This document shows, one piece after another, positions 7,071 through 16,107 of a stretch of DNA of 64,000 nt. The DNA is from Mycobacterium montefiorense (GTDB lineage Bacteria > Actinomycetota > Actinomycetes > Mycobacteriales > Mycobacteriaceae), in NCBI RefSeq assembly GCF_003112775.1, contig NZ_BFCH01000026.1, forward strand, positions 1-64,000, written 5' to 3'. The notes below the pieces were generated by a model. It searched no databases. It was not told the origin of the DNA and saw nothing but the letters and a program-made list of their open reading frames with translations. Both the position numbers and the translations under genes were made by a program. Each line of letters begins with the position of its first letter. Position 1 is the first letter of the stretch.

Positions 7071-8183
7071 TTGAGAATCAACCGATTTGGCGCCGTCCTG
7101 TCCGTTCTGGCTACCGGTGCACTGATGTTGTCGGCGTGCGGCGAGGGCCGCAACGCGAGTGAAGGAAAAACGACAACCGCGACTTCCTCGGTGAAATCAA
7201 CCTGCCCCGGCGCAACGAAATTGAAGGCAAGCGGGTCAACGGCGCAGGCGAACGCCATGACGCGTTTCGTCAAGGCGTTCGAGCAGGCGTGCCCGGGCCA
7301 CGCGGTCAACTACACGCCCAACGGGTCGGGCGCGGGAATCAGCGAATTCACGGGCAATCGAACCGATTTCGCCGGGTCGGACTCGACCCTGGCGCCCAGC
7401 GAATCCGCCGCCGCGCAGCATCGATGCGGCTCACCGGCGTGGCAACTTCCGGTGGTGTTCGGCCCGATCGCGATCACCTACAACGTCAACGGCCTGACTT
7501 CGCTGACTCTCGACGGTCAGACCGCGGCCAAGATTTTCAACGGTGGCATCACCAAGTGGAACGATCTTGCGATCCAGGCGCTTAACCCGGGTGCCAGCTT
7601 GCCCGCCGAGCCGATCCAGGTCGTGTTCCGCAGCGACGAGTCGGGGACAACGGACAACTTCCAGAAATATCTCGACGCCGCCTCCAAAGGCGCATGGGGT
7701 AGGGGCGCCGGCAAGAAGTTCAACGGCGGTGTCGGGGAGAGCGCTAAGGGCAACGATGGCAGCGCTGCGGCCGTCAAATCCAATGACGGGTCCATCACCT
7801 ACACCCAGTGGTCGTTCGCCAAGGCGCAACACCTGGACATCGCCAAGATCGTCACGTCGGCGGGTCCGGACCCGGTGGCGATCAGCGCCGACGCGGTGGG
7901 CAAGGCAATTGCCGGGGCCTCGATCATCGGGCAGGGCAACGATCTGGCCCTCGACACGACTCCGTTCTATCGGCCGAATCAGCCCGGCGCGTACCCGATC
8001 GTGTTGGCGACCTATGAGATTGTGTGCTCCACGTATCCCGATCCCCAGGTCGGTGCTGCTGTAAAGGCGTTTTTGCAGACCACGATCGGTGCTGGCCAGA
8101 ATGGCTTGGCGGACAACGGATATATCCCGGTTCCGGATGCATTCATGTCGCGGTTGTCGGCTGCCGTCAATGCAATCGCGTGA
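7071..8183 (+). CDS. pstS: Phosphate-binding lipoprotein PstS (PstS3-like), first copy
   Basis: 370 residues, periplasmic phosphate-binding lipoprotein of the Pst ABC importer. The signal sequence ends in the lipobox LSAC (Cys about residue 22). Phosphate-binding motifs include KASGSTAQANAMTRF, NGSGAGISEF, FAGSDSTL and RSDESGTTDNF, all typical. I place the start at TTG 7071: it aligns with the second copy (RINRFG versus KLNRFG), gives the same length, and AAGGA precedes it; the earlier ATG at 7008 would bury the signal peptide. The closest known match from memory is Rv0928 (PstS3). Confidence 0.92.
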   Translation: MRINRFGAVLSVLATGALMLSACGEGRNASEGKTTTATSSVKSTCPGATKLKASGSTAQANAMTRFVKAFEQACPGHAVNYTPNGSGAGISEFTGNRTDFAGSDSTLAPSESAAAQHRCGSPAWQLPVVFGPIAITYNVNGLTSLTLDGQTAAKIFNGGITKWNDLAIQALNPGASLPAEPIQVVFRSDESGTTDNFQKYLDAASKGAWGRGAGKKFNGGVGESAKGNDGSAAAVKSNDGSITYTQWSFAKAQHLDIAKIVTSAGPDPVAISADAVGKAIAGASIIGQGNDLALDTTPFYRPNQPGAYPIVLATYEIVCSTYPDPQVGAAVKAFLQTTIGAGQNGLADNGYIPVPDAFMSRLSAAVNAIA

Positions 8184-8260
8184 GCTGACACCGTTTGAAT
8201 TCCGTGATTGTCACCAGGGGCGGCTTCGTCGGGAGGGCATCCACAACAATTTTGCCGAAC

Positions 8261-8267
8261 GTTAACC
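8261..8267 (+). promoter_or_regulatory. Pho-box-like GTTAACC upstream of second pstS
   Basis: This element begins 103 bp before the TTG start at 8364, matching the position of GTTCACC before the first copy. Surrounding bases also align between the two upstream regions, which indicates the promoter was duplicated with the gene. Confidence 0.35.
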
Positions 8268-8363
8268 TGTTCTTACTGTGGCTTCACGTGCGCGAGGAAG
8301 ACGGTTGGTTTTGTAAGTTGCGGCAAGAACCGCGGCATTCAATCGTAAAGGTGAGGAACTGAA

Positions 8364-9476
8364 TTGAAACTCAACCGGTTTGGTGGCTTGGTCACAGCGT
8401 TGGCTGCTGGAACATTCGTCATCTCGGGATGTGGCAGTGACAACAACGCGACTGGGGGGAGCACGACGACCGGCGCGCCATCGGGGAAGGTGACCTGCGG
8501 TGGTACCAAGGCGCTGAAGGCAAGCGGGTCGACCGCCCAGGCCAACGCGATGACGCGCTTTGTCAAGGCATTCGAGCAGGCTTGCCCGGGACAGACGTTG
8601 AACTACACGCCCAACGGATCGGGTGCCGGCATCCACGAATTTAACGGCAAGCAAACAGATTTCGGTGGCTCGGACTCGCCGCTTAGCCACGACGAGTATG
8701 CGGCTGCGCAACAGCGCTGCGGCTCCCCGGCGTGGAACCTGCCCACCGTGTTCGGCCCGATCGCGGTCACCTTCAACATCAACGCGGTGACGTCGCTGAA
8801 CCTCGACGGTCCCACCCTGGCCAAGATCTTCAACGGCGGTATCACCACGTGGAACGATCCTGCGATCCAGGCGCTCAATTCCGGTGCGACTTTGCCGGGC
8901 GAGCCGATTCACGTGGTATTCCGCAGCGACGAGTCCGGGACGACGGACAACTTCCAGAAATATCTCGACGCCGCTTCCAACGGCGGCTGGGGCAAGGGCG
9001 TCGGCAAGAAGTTCAACGGCGGTGTCGGCGAGGGCGCCAAGGGCAACGACGGCACCAGCGCCGCCGTCAAAGCCACCGAGGGCTCCATCACCTACAACGA
9101 ATGGTCGTTCGCTCAGGCGCAACACCTGAACATGGCCAAGGTCGTCACGTCGGCGGGTCCGGACCCGGTGGCGATCAGCGCCGACTCGGTAGGCAAGACG
9201 ATTGCCGGAGCCTCGATCATCGGCCAGGGCAACGACCTGGTCCTCGATACGATTTCGTTCTACCGGCCCAGCCAGGCCGGCGCGTACCCAATCGTATTGG
9301 CGACGTATGAGATTGTGTGCTCGAAGTATCCCGACTCCCAGGTCGGCCCTGCCGTGAAGGCATTTATGCAGAGCACTATCACTGGCGGTCAGAATGGCTT
9401 GGCGGACAACGGATACATTCCGATTCCGGACGCCTTCGGCTCGAGGTTGTCGGCTGCTGTCAACGCCATCTCGTGA
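8364..9476 (+). CDS. pstS: Phosphate-binding lipoprotein PstS (PstS3-like), second copy
   Basis: 370 residues, a clear paralogue of the preceding gene over its full length, differing mainly in the linker after the lipobox (ISGC) and in scattered positions. KASGSTAQANAMTRF, NGSGAGIHEF, FGGSDSPL and RSDESGTTDNF are intact, so both copies should bind phosphate. Start TTG with GTGAGGA upstream. A 495-codon antisense frame covers it and is a codon-bias shadow. pstC follows after 30 bp, so this copy may be transcribed with the permease genes while the first copy has its own promoter. Confidence 0.93.
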   Translation: MKLNRFGGLVTALAAGTFVISGCGSDNNATGGSTTTGAPSGKVTCGGTKALKASGSTAQANAMTRFVKAFEQACPGQTLNYTPNGSGAGIHEFNGKQTDFGGSDSPLSHDEYAAAQQRCGSPAWNLPTVFGPIAVTFNINAVTSLNLDGPTLAKIFNGGITTWNDPAIQALNSGATLPGEPIHVVFRSDESGTTDNFQKYLDAASNGGWGKGVGKKFNGGVGEGAKGNDGTSAAVKATEGSITYNEWSFAQAQHLNMAKVVTSAGPDPVAISADSVGKTIAGASIIGQGNDLVLDTISFYRPSQAGAYPIVLATYEIVCSKYPDSQVGPAVKAFMQSTITGGQNGLADNGYIPIPDAFGSRLSAAVNAIS

Positions 9477-9506
9477 CCTGAGGTCGTGGTGTCCGAAGGG
9501 CTGTGA

Positions 9507-10478
9507 GTGAGTCCGTCGGGGGCAAAGGCTGCCCTGACAGCCATTGACCCACGCGCAGTGCGGCGCGGCGATCGAATATTTGCCTCGATCGCCGCCGCCG
9601 CCGGCTCGACGATCGTGATCGCCATCGTGCTGATCGCGATATTCTTGTTGATTCGCGCCATCCCGGCGTTGCGGGTGAACCACGCGAATTTCTTTACCAG
9701 CAACGAATTCGATACCAGCGACGTCGCGAAGTTGGCTTTCGGTATCCACGACTTGCTGATGGTCACTGCGCTGAGTTCGATGACCGCGCTGGTGTTGGCT
9801 GTGCCGGTCGCAGTCGGGATCGCGGTGTTCCTAACCCAATACGCGCCGGCGCGACTGGCGCGCCCATTCGCCGCGATGGTTGACCTGCTGGCCGCAGTAC
9901 CGTCGATCATCTTCGGGCTGTGGGGCATCTTCGTGCTGGCGCCCAAACTCGAGCCGGTAGCCGAGTTCTTGAATCGCAACCTGGACTGGCTCTTTCTGTT
10001 CAAGCACGGCAACGTGTCCCTGGCCGGTGGCGGCACCATCTTCACGGCCGGGATCGTGCTTTCGGTGATGATCCTGCCGATCATCACCTCGGTAGCACGA
10101 GAAGCATTCCGCCAGACCCCGCGCATCCAGATGGAGGCCGCCCAGGCACTCGGCGCCACGCGATGGGAGGTAGTGCGAATGACCGTGCTGCCCTACGGGC
10201 GTAGCGGTGTCGTCGCGGCCTCAATTCTGGGCTTGGGCCGCGCACTCGGCGAAACCGTTGCGGTGTTGATCATCTTGCGCGCGGCCGCCCGCCCGGGCAA
10301 TTGGTCATTGTTCGACGGCGGCTACACGTTTGCCTCGAAGATCGCCTCCGCGGCGTCCGAATTCAGTGAGCCGTTGCCGACCGGTGCTTACATCTCGGCG
10401 GGATTCGCGCTGTTCGTAGTGACGTTCGTGGTCAACGCGGCCGCCCGCGCGATCGCTGGAGGAAAGGTCAACGCATGA
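9507..10478 (+). CDS. pstC: Phosphate ABC transporter permease PstC
   Basis: 323 residues, membrane subunit of the Pst importer, six predicted transmembrane segments starting at about residue 24. The cytoplasmic EAA loop that contacts the ATPase reads EAFRQTPRIQMEAAQALGAT. The start GTG at 9507 has GAAGGG 9 nt upstream. It overlaps pstA by 4 nt (ATGA), indicating translational coupling. Corresponds to Rv0929 (PstC2). Confidence 0.93.
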   Translation: MSPSGAKAALTAIDPRAVRRGDRIFASIAAAAGSTIVIAIVLIAIFLLIRAIPALRVNHANFFTSNEFDTSDVAKLAFGIHDLLMVTALSSMTALVLAVPVAVGIAVFLTQYAPARLARPFAAMVDLLAAVPSIIFGLWGIFVLAPKLEPVAEFLNRNLDWLFLFKHGNVSLAGGGTIFTAGIVLSVMILPIITSVAREAFRQTPRIQMEAAQALGATRWEVVRMTVLPYGRSGVVAASILGLGRALGETVAVLIILRAAARPGNWSLFDGGYTFASKIASAASEFSEPLPTGAYISAGFALFVVTFVVNAAARAIAGGKVNA

Positions 10479-11380
10479 CCGCCGAAATACTGCGCCTGCC
10501 GGTCAAAGCCACGACGTTGCAACCGCTCAGCCTGCGACGGAAGATCAAAAACCACGCTGCGACAATGCTTTTCTTCGCCTCGTTCGGTGTCGCGCTGGTG
10601 CCGCTGGTCTGGTTGCTATGGGTGGTGATCGAACGGGGTGGGTATGCCGTCGTCCGGCCGGGTTGGTGGACGCATTCGTTGCGCGGGGTGCTCCCCGAGG
10701 AGTTCGCCGGCGGTGTCTACCACGCCCTGTACGGGACGATGGTGCAGGCGGGATTGGCCACTGTGCTGGCGGTGCCGCTGGGTTTGATGACTGCGGTGTA
10801 TCTGGTGGAATACGGTTCGGGACGGTTGGCGCGGGTGACCACCTTCATGGTCGACGTGCTGGCCGGCGTTCCCTCGATCGTGGCGGCGCTGTTCATCTTC
10901 AGTCTGTGGATCGCCACATTGCAGTTCCAGCAGAGTGCGTTGGCCGTGGCGCTGGCGCTGGTGTTGCTGATGCTGCCGGTCGTGGTGCGCTCCGCCGAGG
11001 AGATGCTGAGGTTGGTGCCCGACGAACTGCGGGAAGCCAGTTACGCGTTGGGTGTTCCGAAGTGGAAAACCATTGTGCGGATTGTATTCCCGATTGCGAT
11101 GCCGGGCATCATCTCCGGTGTCCTGCTGGCTGTCGCGCGCGTGATCGGCGAGACGGCGCCGGTGCTGATCCTGGTCGGGTACAGCCGCTCGATCAATCTC
11201 GACATCTTGCACGGCAACATGGCCTCACTGCCGTTGCTGATCTACACCGAACTCAGCAATCCAGAGCATGCGGGATTTCTGCGGATCTGGGGCGCGGCGT
11301 TCACGCTGATCATCATGGTTGCCGCGATCAACCTCTTAGCCGGGGCATTTCGATTCCTGGCGACCCAGCGACGGGACTAG
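10475..11380 (+). CDS. pstA: Phosphate ABC transporter permease PstA
   Basis: 301 residues, second Pst permease with six transmembrane segments. The EAA loop is present as RLVPDELREASYALGVPKWK. It is the last gene of the cluster: no pstB ATPase follows, the next gene being ku, convergent 10 bp away. The ATPase must come from elsewhere in the genome (M. tuberculosis has the orphan phoT). Corresponds to Rv0930 (PstA1). Confidence 0.93.
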   Translation: MTAEILRLPVKATTLQPLSLRRKIKNHAATMLFFASFGVALVPLVWLLWVVIERGGYAVVRPGWWTHSLRGVLPEEFAGGVYHALYGTMVQAGLATVLAVPLGLMTAVYLVEYGSGRLARVTTFMVDVLAGVPSIVAALFIFSLWIATLQFQQSALAVALALVLLMLPVVVRSAEEMLRLVPDELREASYALGVPKWKTIVRIVFPIAMPGIISGVLLAVARVIGETAPVLILVGYSRSINLDILHGNMASLPLLIYTELSNPEHAGFLRIWGAAFTLIIMVAAINLLAGAFRFLATQRRD

Positions 11381-11390
11381 CGGCGCACGA

Positions 11391-12275
11391 TCAGGATCGT
11401 GCTTTGGCGGGCGACTTCTTGGCGGCGGTCTTTTTGGCGGGGGCTTTTTTGGCGGCCGTCTTCTTGGTCGGTGCCGTTGCGGCACCGGAGCGGGCTTTCA
11501 CACTGGCCTCAAGCTTGGCGAGCAGATCGGAGACGTCTTCGGTCTCGTCCAGCTCCTTGGGCTTCTCCTCAGCGGTAAATGCCTCTCCGCCTTCAAGTTT
11601 GGCGTCGACAAGCTCCTGCAGCTGCTCCTGGTAGGTGTCCCGGTAGCGGTCTGGGTTGAAGTCCTCGGCCATCGACTCCACCACCTGCCCAGCCATCTTC
11701 AGCTCCGCGGGCTTGATCTCAACCTTCTTGTCCAGCAACGGAAAGTCGGGATCGCGGATCTCGTCGGGCCACAGCAAGGTGTGCACCACCATGACGTCGC
11801 GCTTGCCGAAGTCCTTCACGCGCAACGCCGCAAGCCGGGTCTTGTTGCGCAGCGTGAAATGGACGATCGCCATGCGATCGGTCTCGGCCAGTGTCTTGGC
11901 GAGCAATACATACGATTTGGACGACTTCGAATCAGGCTCCAGGAAATAGCTGCGGTCGAACATCATCGGATCGACCTCGCTGGCCGGGACAAATTCCAGC
12001 ACTTCGATTTCGCGGCTGCGTTCCTCGGGCAAAGTGGAGATGTCGTCGTCGGTGATCACCACCATCCGGCCGTCGTCGGATTCGTAGGCCCGGGCGATGT
12101 CCCGGTATTCGACAACCTCGCCGTCCACCTCGCAGGTCCGCTGGTAGCGGATGCGGCCGTTGTCCTTGGCGTGCACCTGATGAAACTTGATGTCGTGGTC
12201 CTCGGTGGCGCTGTACACCTTGACCGGCACATTGACCAGTCCGAACGCGATCGAACCCTTCCAGATGGAGCGCAT
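11391..12275 (-). CDS. ku: Non-homologous end-joining protein Ku
   Basis: 294 residues, homodimeric DNA-end-binding ring that recruits LigD in bacterial NHEJ. The start MRSIWKGSIAFGLVNVPVKVY and the core YVLLAKTLAETDRMAIVHF are hallmark sequences. The C-terminal 30 residues are Lys/Ala/Pro-rich (units such as KKTAAKKAPAKK), a basic tail like those in several mycobacterial Ku proteins that aids DNA retention. It corresponds to Rv0937c. In M. tuberculosis ku and ligD are adjacent and divergent; here about 6.3 kb of other genes separates them. Confidence 0.96.
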   Translation of the reverse strand: MRSIWKGSIAFGLVNVPVKVYSATEDHDIKFHQVHAKDNGRIRYQRTCEVDGEVVEYRDIARAYESDDGRMVVITDDDISTLPEERSREIEVLEFVPASEVDPMMFDRSYFLEPDSKSSKSYVLLAKTLAETDRMAIVHFTLRNKTRLAALRVKDFGKRDVMVVHTLLWPDEIRDPDFPLLDKKVEIKPAELKMAGQVVESMAEDFNPDRYRDTYQEQLQELVDAKLEGGEAFTAEEKPKELDETEDVSDLLAKLEASVKARSGAATAPTKKTAAKKAPAKKTAAKKSPAKARS

Positions 12276-12454
12276 GAATTCAGTATGCCCATACCACCGC
12301 CGGCAAAACAGCTTGACAGGCCCGTGAGCTGGGATTGAGCGGCTATTGCGCAGCCGGCGGTGGGCGGGACGGCTAGCGATTCTTGTCGCGAACCATCAGC
12401 GAAACTCGTTGACGGTCAATCTGATCACGCAACGACAGCCAGCAACTCCGGCGG

Positions 12455-13543
12455 TCACGCGAGCGGGGGTGCCTCCCCGGAATAGTGGCGAACCTGATTG
12501 CCTCCGGCGCGTTTGGCCTGATACATGGCGGCGTCCGAAGTCCTGATCAGATCGTCGATGAGTTCCAGACCCGGGGTGATTGGACCGGCGCCGAGCGCGG
12601 CGCTGGAAGTGCCGATGCTCGCGGTGATCTGAAAGGGTATTGCGGCGATGGCATCGCAAATTCGTTCGGCCATCCTCCCCGGGTCGGGTGTGGCCTTGAT
12701 GTCGGCGACGACAAATTCCTCTCCACCCGACCGGCCGATCACGGCCGTGGCGCGACAGCTCGCCTGAAGCGCCACGGCAACGGCGACCAGCGCCTGATCG
12801 CCTGTGGCGTGGCCGTGCGTGTCGTTCAGTCGCTTGAAGTCGTCGAGATCGATGACCGCGACCACCAGATATGAGCCGGGCATGCTGCGATGAACCCTGA
12901 TCAGTTCGTACGCCGAGTTGTTGAAGGAGCGCCGATTGTGCAGGCCGGTGAGCGGATCGCGGCCGGAACTTTGCAGATCCGTTCGTAGTGTGTGCACCAG
13001 CGACTGCATGCCTAGTGGCACACCGATGTTGAGTCCTATCACGACGATCAGGGAACCGGCGGTCAGCGCAATATCGCCGGTGGCCGCGATAATTCGACAC
13101 GACAGAACCACCACGCATGTCATGGCCACGGCGAAGTTGGCAAGCACGTAGCTAAAGGCATGGAAATAGGCGATGTAGCCACTCAGGATTGCGAAAGTCG
13201 TGCATCCCATCAATCCCACGTAGGGGTTGGACAGCGTCAAGAGCGCCGCTGCGATGCCCGCCATTGCAATGAACAACCAAAGACTCGACTGACGTCGGTT
13301 CGGCCAGCGTTTCAACCGCAGAGTCGCGCCGGCGACGCCGAGTGTCGATGCCACGATTGTCACCGAGCGAGTCACCGAATTTGCAGGTCCGGCAGGGCTG
13401 CAGAGCATGATGAGCGGTTCGACCGCGAATGCGGCGATGAAGACGGCCGATATCTTGCGCCACGGGTTCAGAAGGCCGTGACCGTCCAGGTAGGCACTGA
13501 TCCAGTCGAACTGGTCTGGCTGCTTTGCCACGGACTCGTCCAT
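12455..13543 (-). CDS. Membrane-bound diguanylate cyclase (GGDEF domain)
   Basis: 362 residues. Six or so hydrophobic segments occupy residues about 25-190, followed by a GGDEF domain from about 195. RDPLTGLHNRR opens the domain, DLDDFKRLNDTHGH carries the metal-binding Asp, and the active-site loop is SGGEEF, an active variant. The inhibitory I-site RxxD five residues before it is not evident (the sequence there is TAVIGR). No EAL domain. It should make c-di-GMP at the membrane. Start choice is uncertain: AGGAGG lies only 1 nt before this ATG; a GTG at 13531 or an ATG at 13588 are alternatives. Confidence 0.85.
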   Translation of the reverse strand: MDESVAKQPDQFDWISAYLDGHGLLNPWRKISAVFIAAFAVEPLIMLCSPAGPANSVTRSVTIVASTLGVAGATLRLKRWPNRRQSSLWLFIAMAGIAAALLTLSNPYVGLMGCTTFAILSGYIAYFHAFSYVLANFAVAMTCVVVLSCRIIAATGDIALTAGSLIVVIGLNIGVPLGMQSLVHTLRTDLQSSGRDPLTGLHNRRSFNNSAYELIRVHRSMPGSYLVVAVIDLDDFKRLNDTHGHATGDQALVAVAVALQASCRATAVIGRSGGEEFVVADIKATPDPGRMAERICDAIAAIPFQITASIGTSSAALGAGPITPGLELIDDLIRTSDAAMYQAKRAGGNQVRHYSGEAPPLA

Positions 13544-13662
13544 ACCTCCTGGTGTTCGCCGCATCCGATGCCGGCGACCGCTGTCCATCCAGGGTCAATG
13601 TAGCGCTGCCGTCCAACGAGCCGACTTTTGCGCTCGAATTCGTCCGCGCAGCCGCCCGGGTA

Positions 13663-14589
13663 CTACCCGAAACCGATTGGGCTAGAAGATGATTGAGCGC
13701 GCAGGGCAGCTCGGTCGGGCAGATCGGCGCCGGCGCGTCCGACGGTCAGTGCCGACACCAGGCCGGCTGCCTCCAATGCCGCGGTCAGTTCTTCGAGCCG
13801 GACCCGGGCCAGGGCGGGCCGCCGGTCGCCTCCGAGTAGGTCCATTTCCCAGAGCGCGTCGAGCAGGCCGACCATGAACGCGTCGCCGGCGCCGATGGTG
13901 TCGGCCACCCGGACCTGCTTGGCGGCCACGTGCGCCTCGCCCGCCACGCAGAACGCCAGACAACCCCGTTCGCCCATCGTCACCGCGACGATCGCCGGGC
14001 CCAACGCCAGCCACGCTCGCGCTGTTTGCTCCGGCTCGTAATCGGGGTCGATCCAGCGCAGATCTTCGTCGCTGACCTTGACGATGTCGCTGCGCTCCAC
14101 GAGCTGCTCGAGACGCGTGCGAGCCAAATCGCGGTCGGCGATCAGCGACGGCCGCACGTTGGGATCCACCGTGACCGTGGCCGACACCCGGTAGGCGTCG
14201 AGCAGCGCCGCGACCGCCAAGCACCCGGGCTCGCGTACGGCCGCGATGGACCCGGTGTGCACGAACAACGGCGGTGGCACTTCAGGAGTGCCGGACAACT
14301 GCCAGTCCAGATCGAAGGTATAGGTGGCCGACCCGTCGTCGGCGATCGTCGCCGCTGCGGTCGGGGTGCGGGCGGCGGTCACACTTCCCGGAACAAGCTG
14401 TGCGCTAGACGCTTTGACATAGTCGGCGACACGCCGACCGTGCGCATCGTCGCCGATGTGGGTCAGGAAGTCGACGTCGCGGCCTAGCCGGCCGAGTCCG
14501 ACGGCGACGTTCAGCGGACTACCACCGACGTGTTCGTCGCCCTCGACGATATCGATCAGCGACTCGCCGATCACCAGCCCGCGGGTCAT
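13663..14589 (-). CDS. PfkB-family sugar kinase (probable fructokinase)
   Basis: 308 residues, ribokinase fold. The N-terminal GESLIDIV and GGSPLNVAVGLGRLG form the sugar-binding signature 1, and DTIGAGDAFMVGLL is signature 2 with catalytic Asp. It overlaps the upstream mannitol-dehydrogenase-like gene by 4 nt (ATGA), which fixes the start and suggests coupled translation. In known mannitol operons a fructokinase follows mannitol 2-dehydrogenase and phosphorylates the fructose formed; that is the likely role here (inference). Confidence 0.85.
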   Translation of the reverse strand: MTRGLVIGESLIDIVEGDEHVGGSPLNVAVGLGRLGRDVDFLTHIGDDAHGRRVADYVKASSAQLVPGSVTAARTPTAAATIADDGSATYTFDLDWQLSGTPEVPPPLFVHTGSIAAVREPGCLAVAALLDAYRVSATVTVDPNVRPSLIADRDLARTRLEQLVERSDIVKVSDEDLRWIDPDYEPEQTARAWLALGPAIVAVTMGERGCLAFCVAGEAHVAAKQVRVADTIGAGDAFMVGLLDALWEMDLLGGDRRPALARVRLEELTAALEAAGLVSALTVGRAGADLPDRAALRAQSSSSPIGFG

Positions 14590-15998
14590 TGCACTAAAGC
14601 CTCCAGTGTCGCCCGAGCTCCCTTGCGGTGCAACGAATCCAGCGCCCAGCGGTAAGCCTCGACGAACCGGTGCTGGTGGGACAGGTCCGCGAACACCGCA
14701 GTGATCTCGATGAACGCGCATGCGTTCTCGTGCTGCGACCGGGCGATCGGGATGAGCGAATCCGCCAGCTGGTCCAACACCTCGTAGGGCTCGCCCCACT
14801 CGTCGACACCCTCGGCGTAGCGGGCCCAGCTGGCCACCGCTGCCGACGCCATTTGAACCGGCCCGTCACTGGCCAGGTTGTCGCAGATAACGGGGAACAG
14901 CCATTTCGGGATGCGATCCGACGAGTAGGCGCACAGCCGCGAGACGGTGTCGCGCACCGCGGGGTTGGCGAACCGCTCGACCAGCGTGCGGCCGTACTCG
15001 TGCAGGTCGATCCCGGGCACCGGCGGGAGCGTCGGGATGGCCTCGTTGTCGAAGTAGGAGAGTAAGAACTTGGCGAACAACGGATCCTGCGCCGCTTCGT
15101 GGACGAACTCGAAGCCGCAAAGATGGGCGAAGTAGCACAGGCATTGATGACCCGCGTTGAGCAGCCGCAGCTTCATCAGTTCGTACGGGCGGACATCGTC
15201 GACCACCAGCACGCCCGCTTGCTCCAGCGGCGGCCGGCCGTCGGCGAAGTCGTCCTCGAGCACCCAGGCACTGAACGGCTCGGCCACCACCGGCCACCGA
15301 TCGTTGACGCCGAAGTCGCGTCGGACTTCCTCGGCCATCTCCAAAGTCGTTGCCGGAGTAATGCGATCGACCATCGAACTCGGGAACCGGGCGTGCTGCG
15401 CGACCCACTCGGCCAACCCGGGATCCATGCGTTCGGCACTTGCGAGCACCGTACGCCTAGCGACCTCACCGTTGTTCTCGATGTTGTCGCAGGAGACGAT
15501 CGTGGGCGCGGGGATTCCGCGGTCGCGGCGCCTGGCGAGCGCCTGGGTGATCAACGCGAACGCGGGCCCATCGGGATCGCGATACCCGCCCTCGGTGATG
15601 GTCAGCGAAATGATTCGCGTGGAACCCGCGGCGAGCAGCTCCAACGCTGCCTCCGGATCGTCGGGGGCGTAGCGGTAGTCGATGATCGAACCGATCACCT
15701 GTGCATCCCGGCTGCCGTCGGGGTTTTCCAGGATCAGCGTGTAGAGCCCGTCCTGACCATTGAGGACGTCGCGCATGGTCCAGTCGGCGGGCATCACACC
15801 TACCCCGCAGATGCCCCACTCATGCGCCAGGCCCTGCTGCAGCAGCAGGTTGATGTATGCGGCCTGATGCGCCCGGTGGAAGTGACCGGCGCCGATGTGC
15901 GCAATGCCGACGTTGACGCTGCCGCGATCGTATTTCGGTGCGTCGATCGGCAGTTTGGCGAGCGACGCGTTGTTCAGGTCTATCGCGCTAGCCGCCAT
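14586..15998 (-). CDS. Mannitol 2-dehydrogenase-type polyol dehydrogenase, copy 1
   Basis: 470 residues, long-chain polyol-specific dehydrogenase that oxidises a sugar alcohol (mannitol, arabitol or similar) to a ketose with NAD. GIAHIGAGHFHRAHQAAY is the nucleotide-binding signature. SMVDRITP and the catalytic-site pattern KLRLLNAGHQ (Lys, Asn, His) are intact. The ATG at 15998 is chosen because a strong AAGGAGGT lies just upstream; an in-frame extension to 16052 is unlikely. Coupled to the downstream kinase. Paralogous to the gene at 16962-18488. Confidence 0.87.
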   Translation of the reverse strand: MAASAIDLNNASLAKLPIDAPKYDRGSVNVGIAHIGAGHFHRAHQAAYINLLLQQGLAHEWGICGVGVMPADWTMRDVLNGQDGLYTLILENPDGSRDAQVIGSIIDYRYAPDDPEAALELLAAGSTRIISLTITEGGYRDPDGPAFALITQALARRRDRGIPAPTIVSCDNIENNGEVARRTVLASAERMDPGLAEWVAQHARFPSSMVDRITPATTLEMAEEVRRDFGVNDRWPVVAEPFSAWVLEDDFADGRPPLEQAGVLVVDDVRPYELMKLRLLNAGHQCLCYFAHLCGFEFVHEAAQDPLFAKFLLSYFDNEAIPTLPPVPGIDLHEYGRTLVERFANPAVRDTVSRLCAYSSDRIPKWLFPVICDNLASDGPVQMASAAVASWARYAEGVDEWGEPYEVLDQLADSLIPIARSQHENACAFIEITAVFADLSHQHRFVEAYRWALDSLHRKGARATLEALVQ

Positions 15999-16107
15999 TG
16001 GGCACCTCCTTCGCGGGGCCGCCGCCCGGATCGCACCCGGGCTCGCAGCCACCTCTCGACGGTACGACGACCGTGGGCTTCACGCCCAGCCGTTTGGACC
16101 GGTCGCC

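Noticed and set aside
6847..7074. 75-codon plus-strand frame before pstS
   Set aside because: It covers the probable promoter and overlaps the pstS start; no homology recognised.
8262..9749. 495-codon minus-strand open frame across the second pstS
   Set aside because: It is antisense to a clear pstS gene, has no recognisable domain and reflects high GC codon bias.
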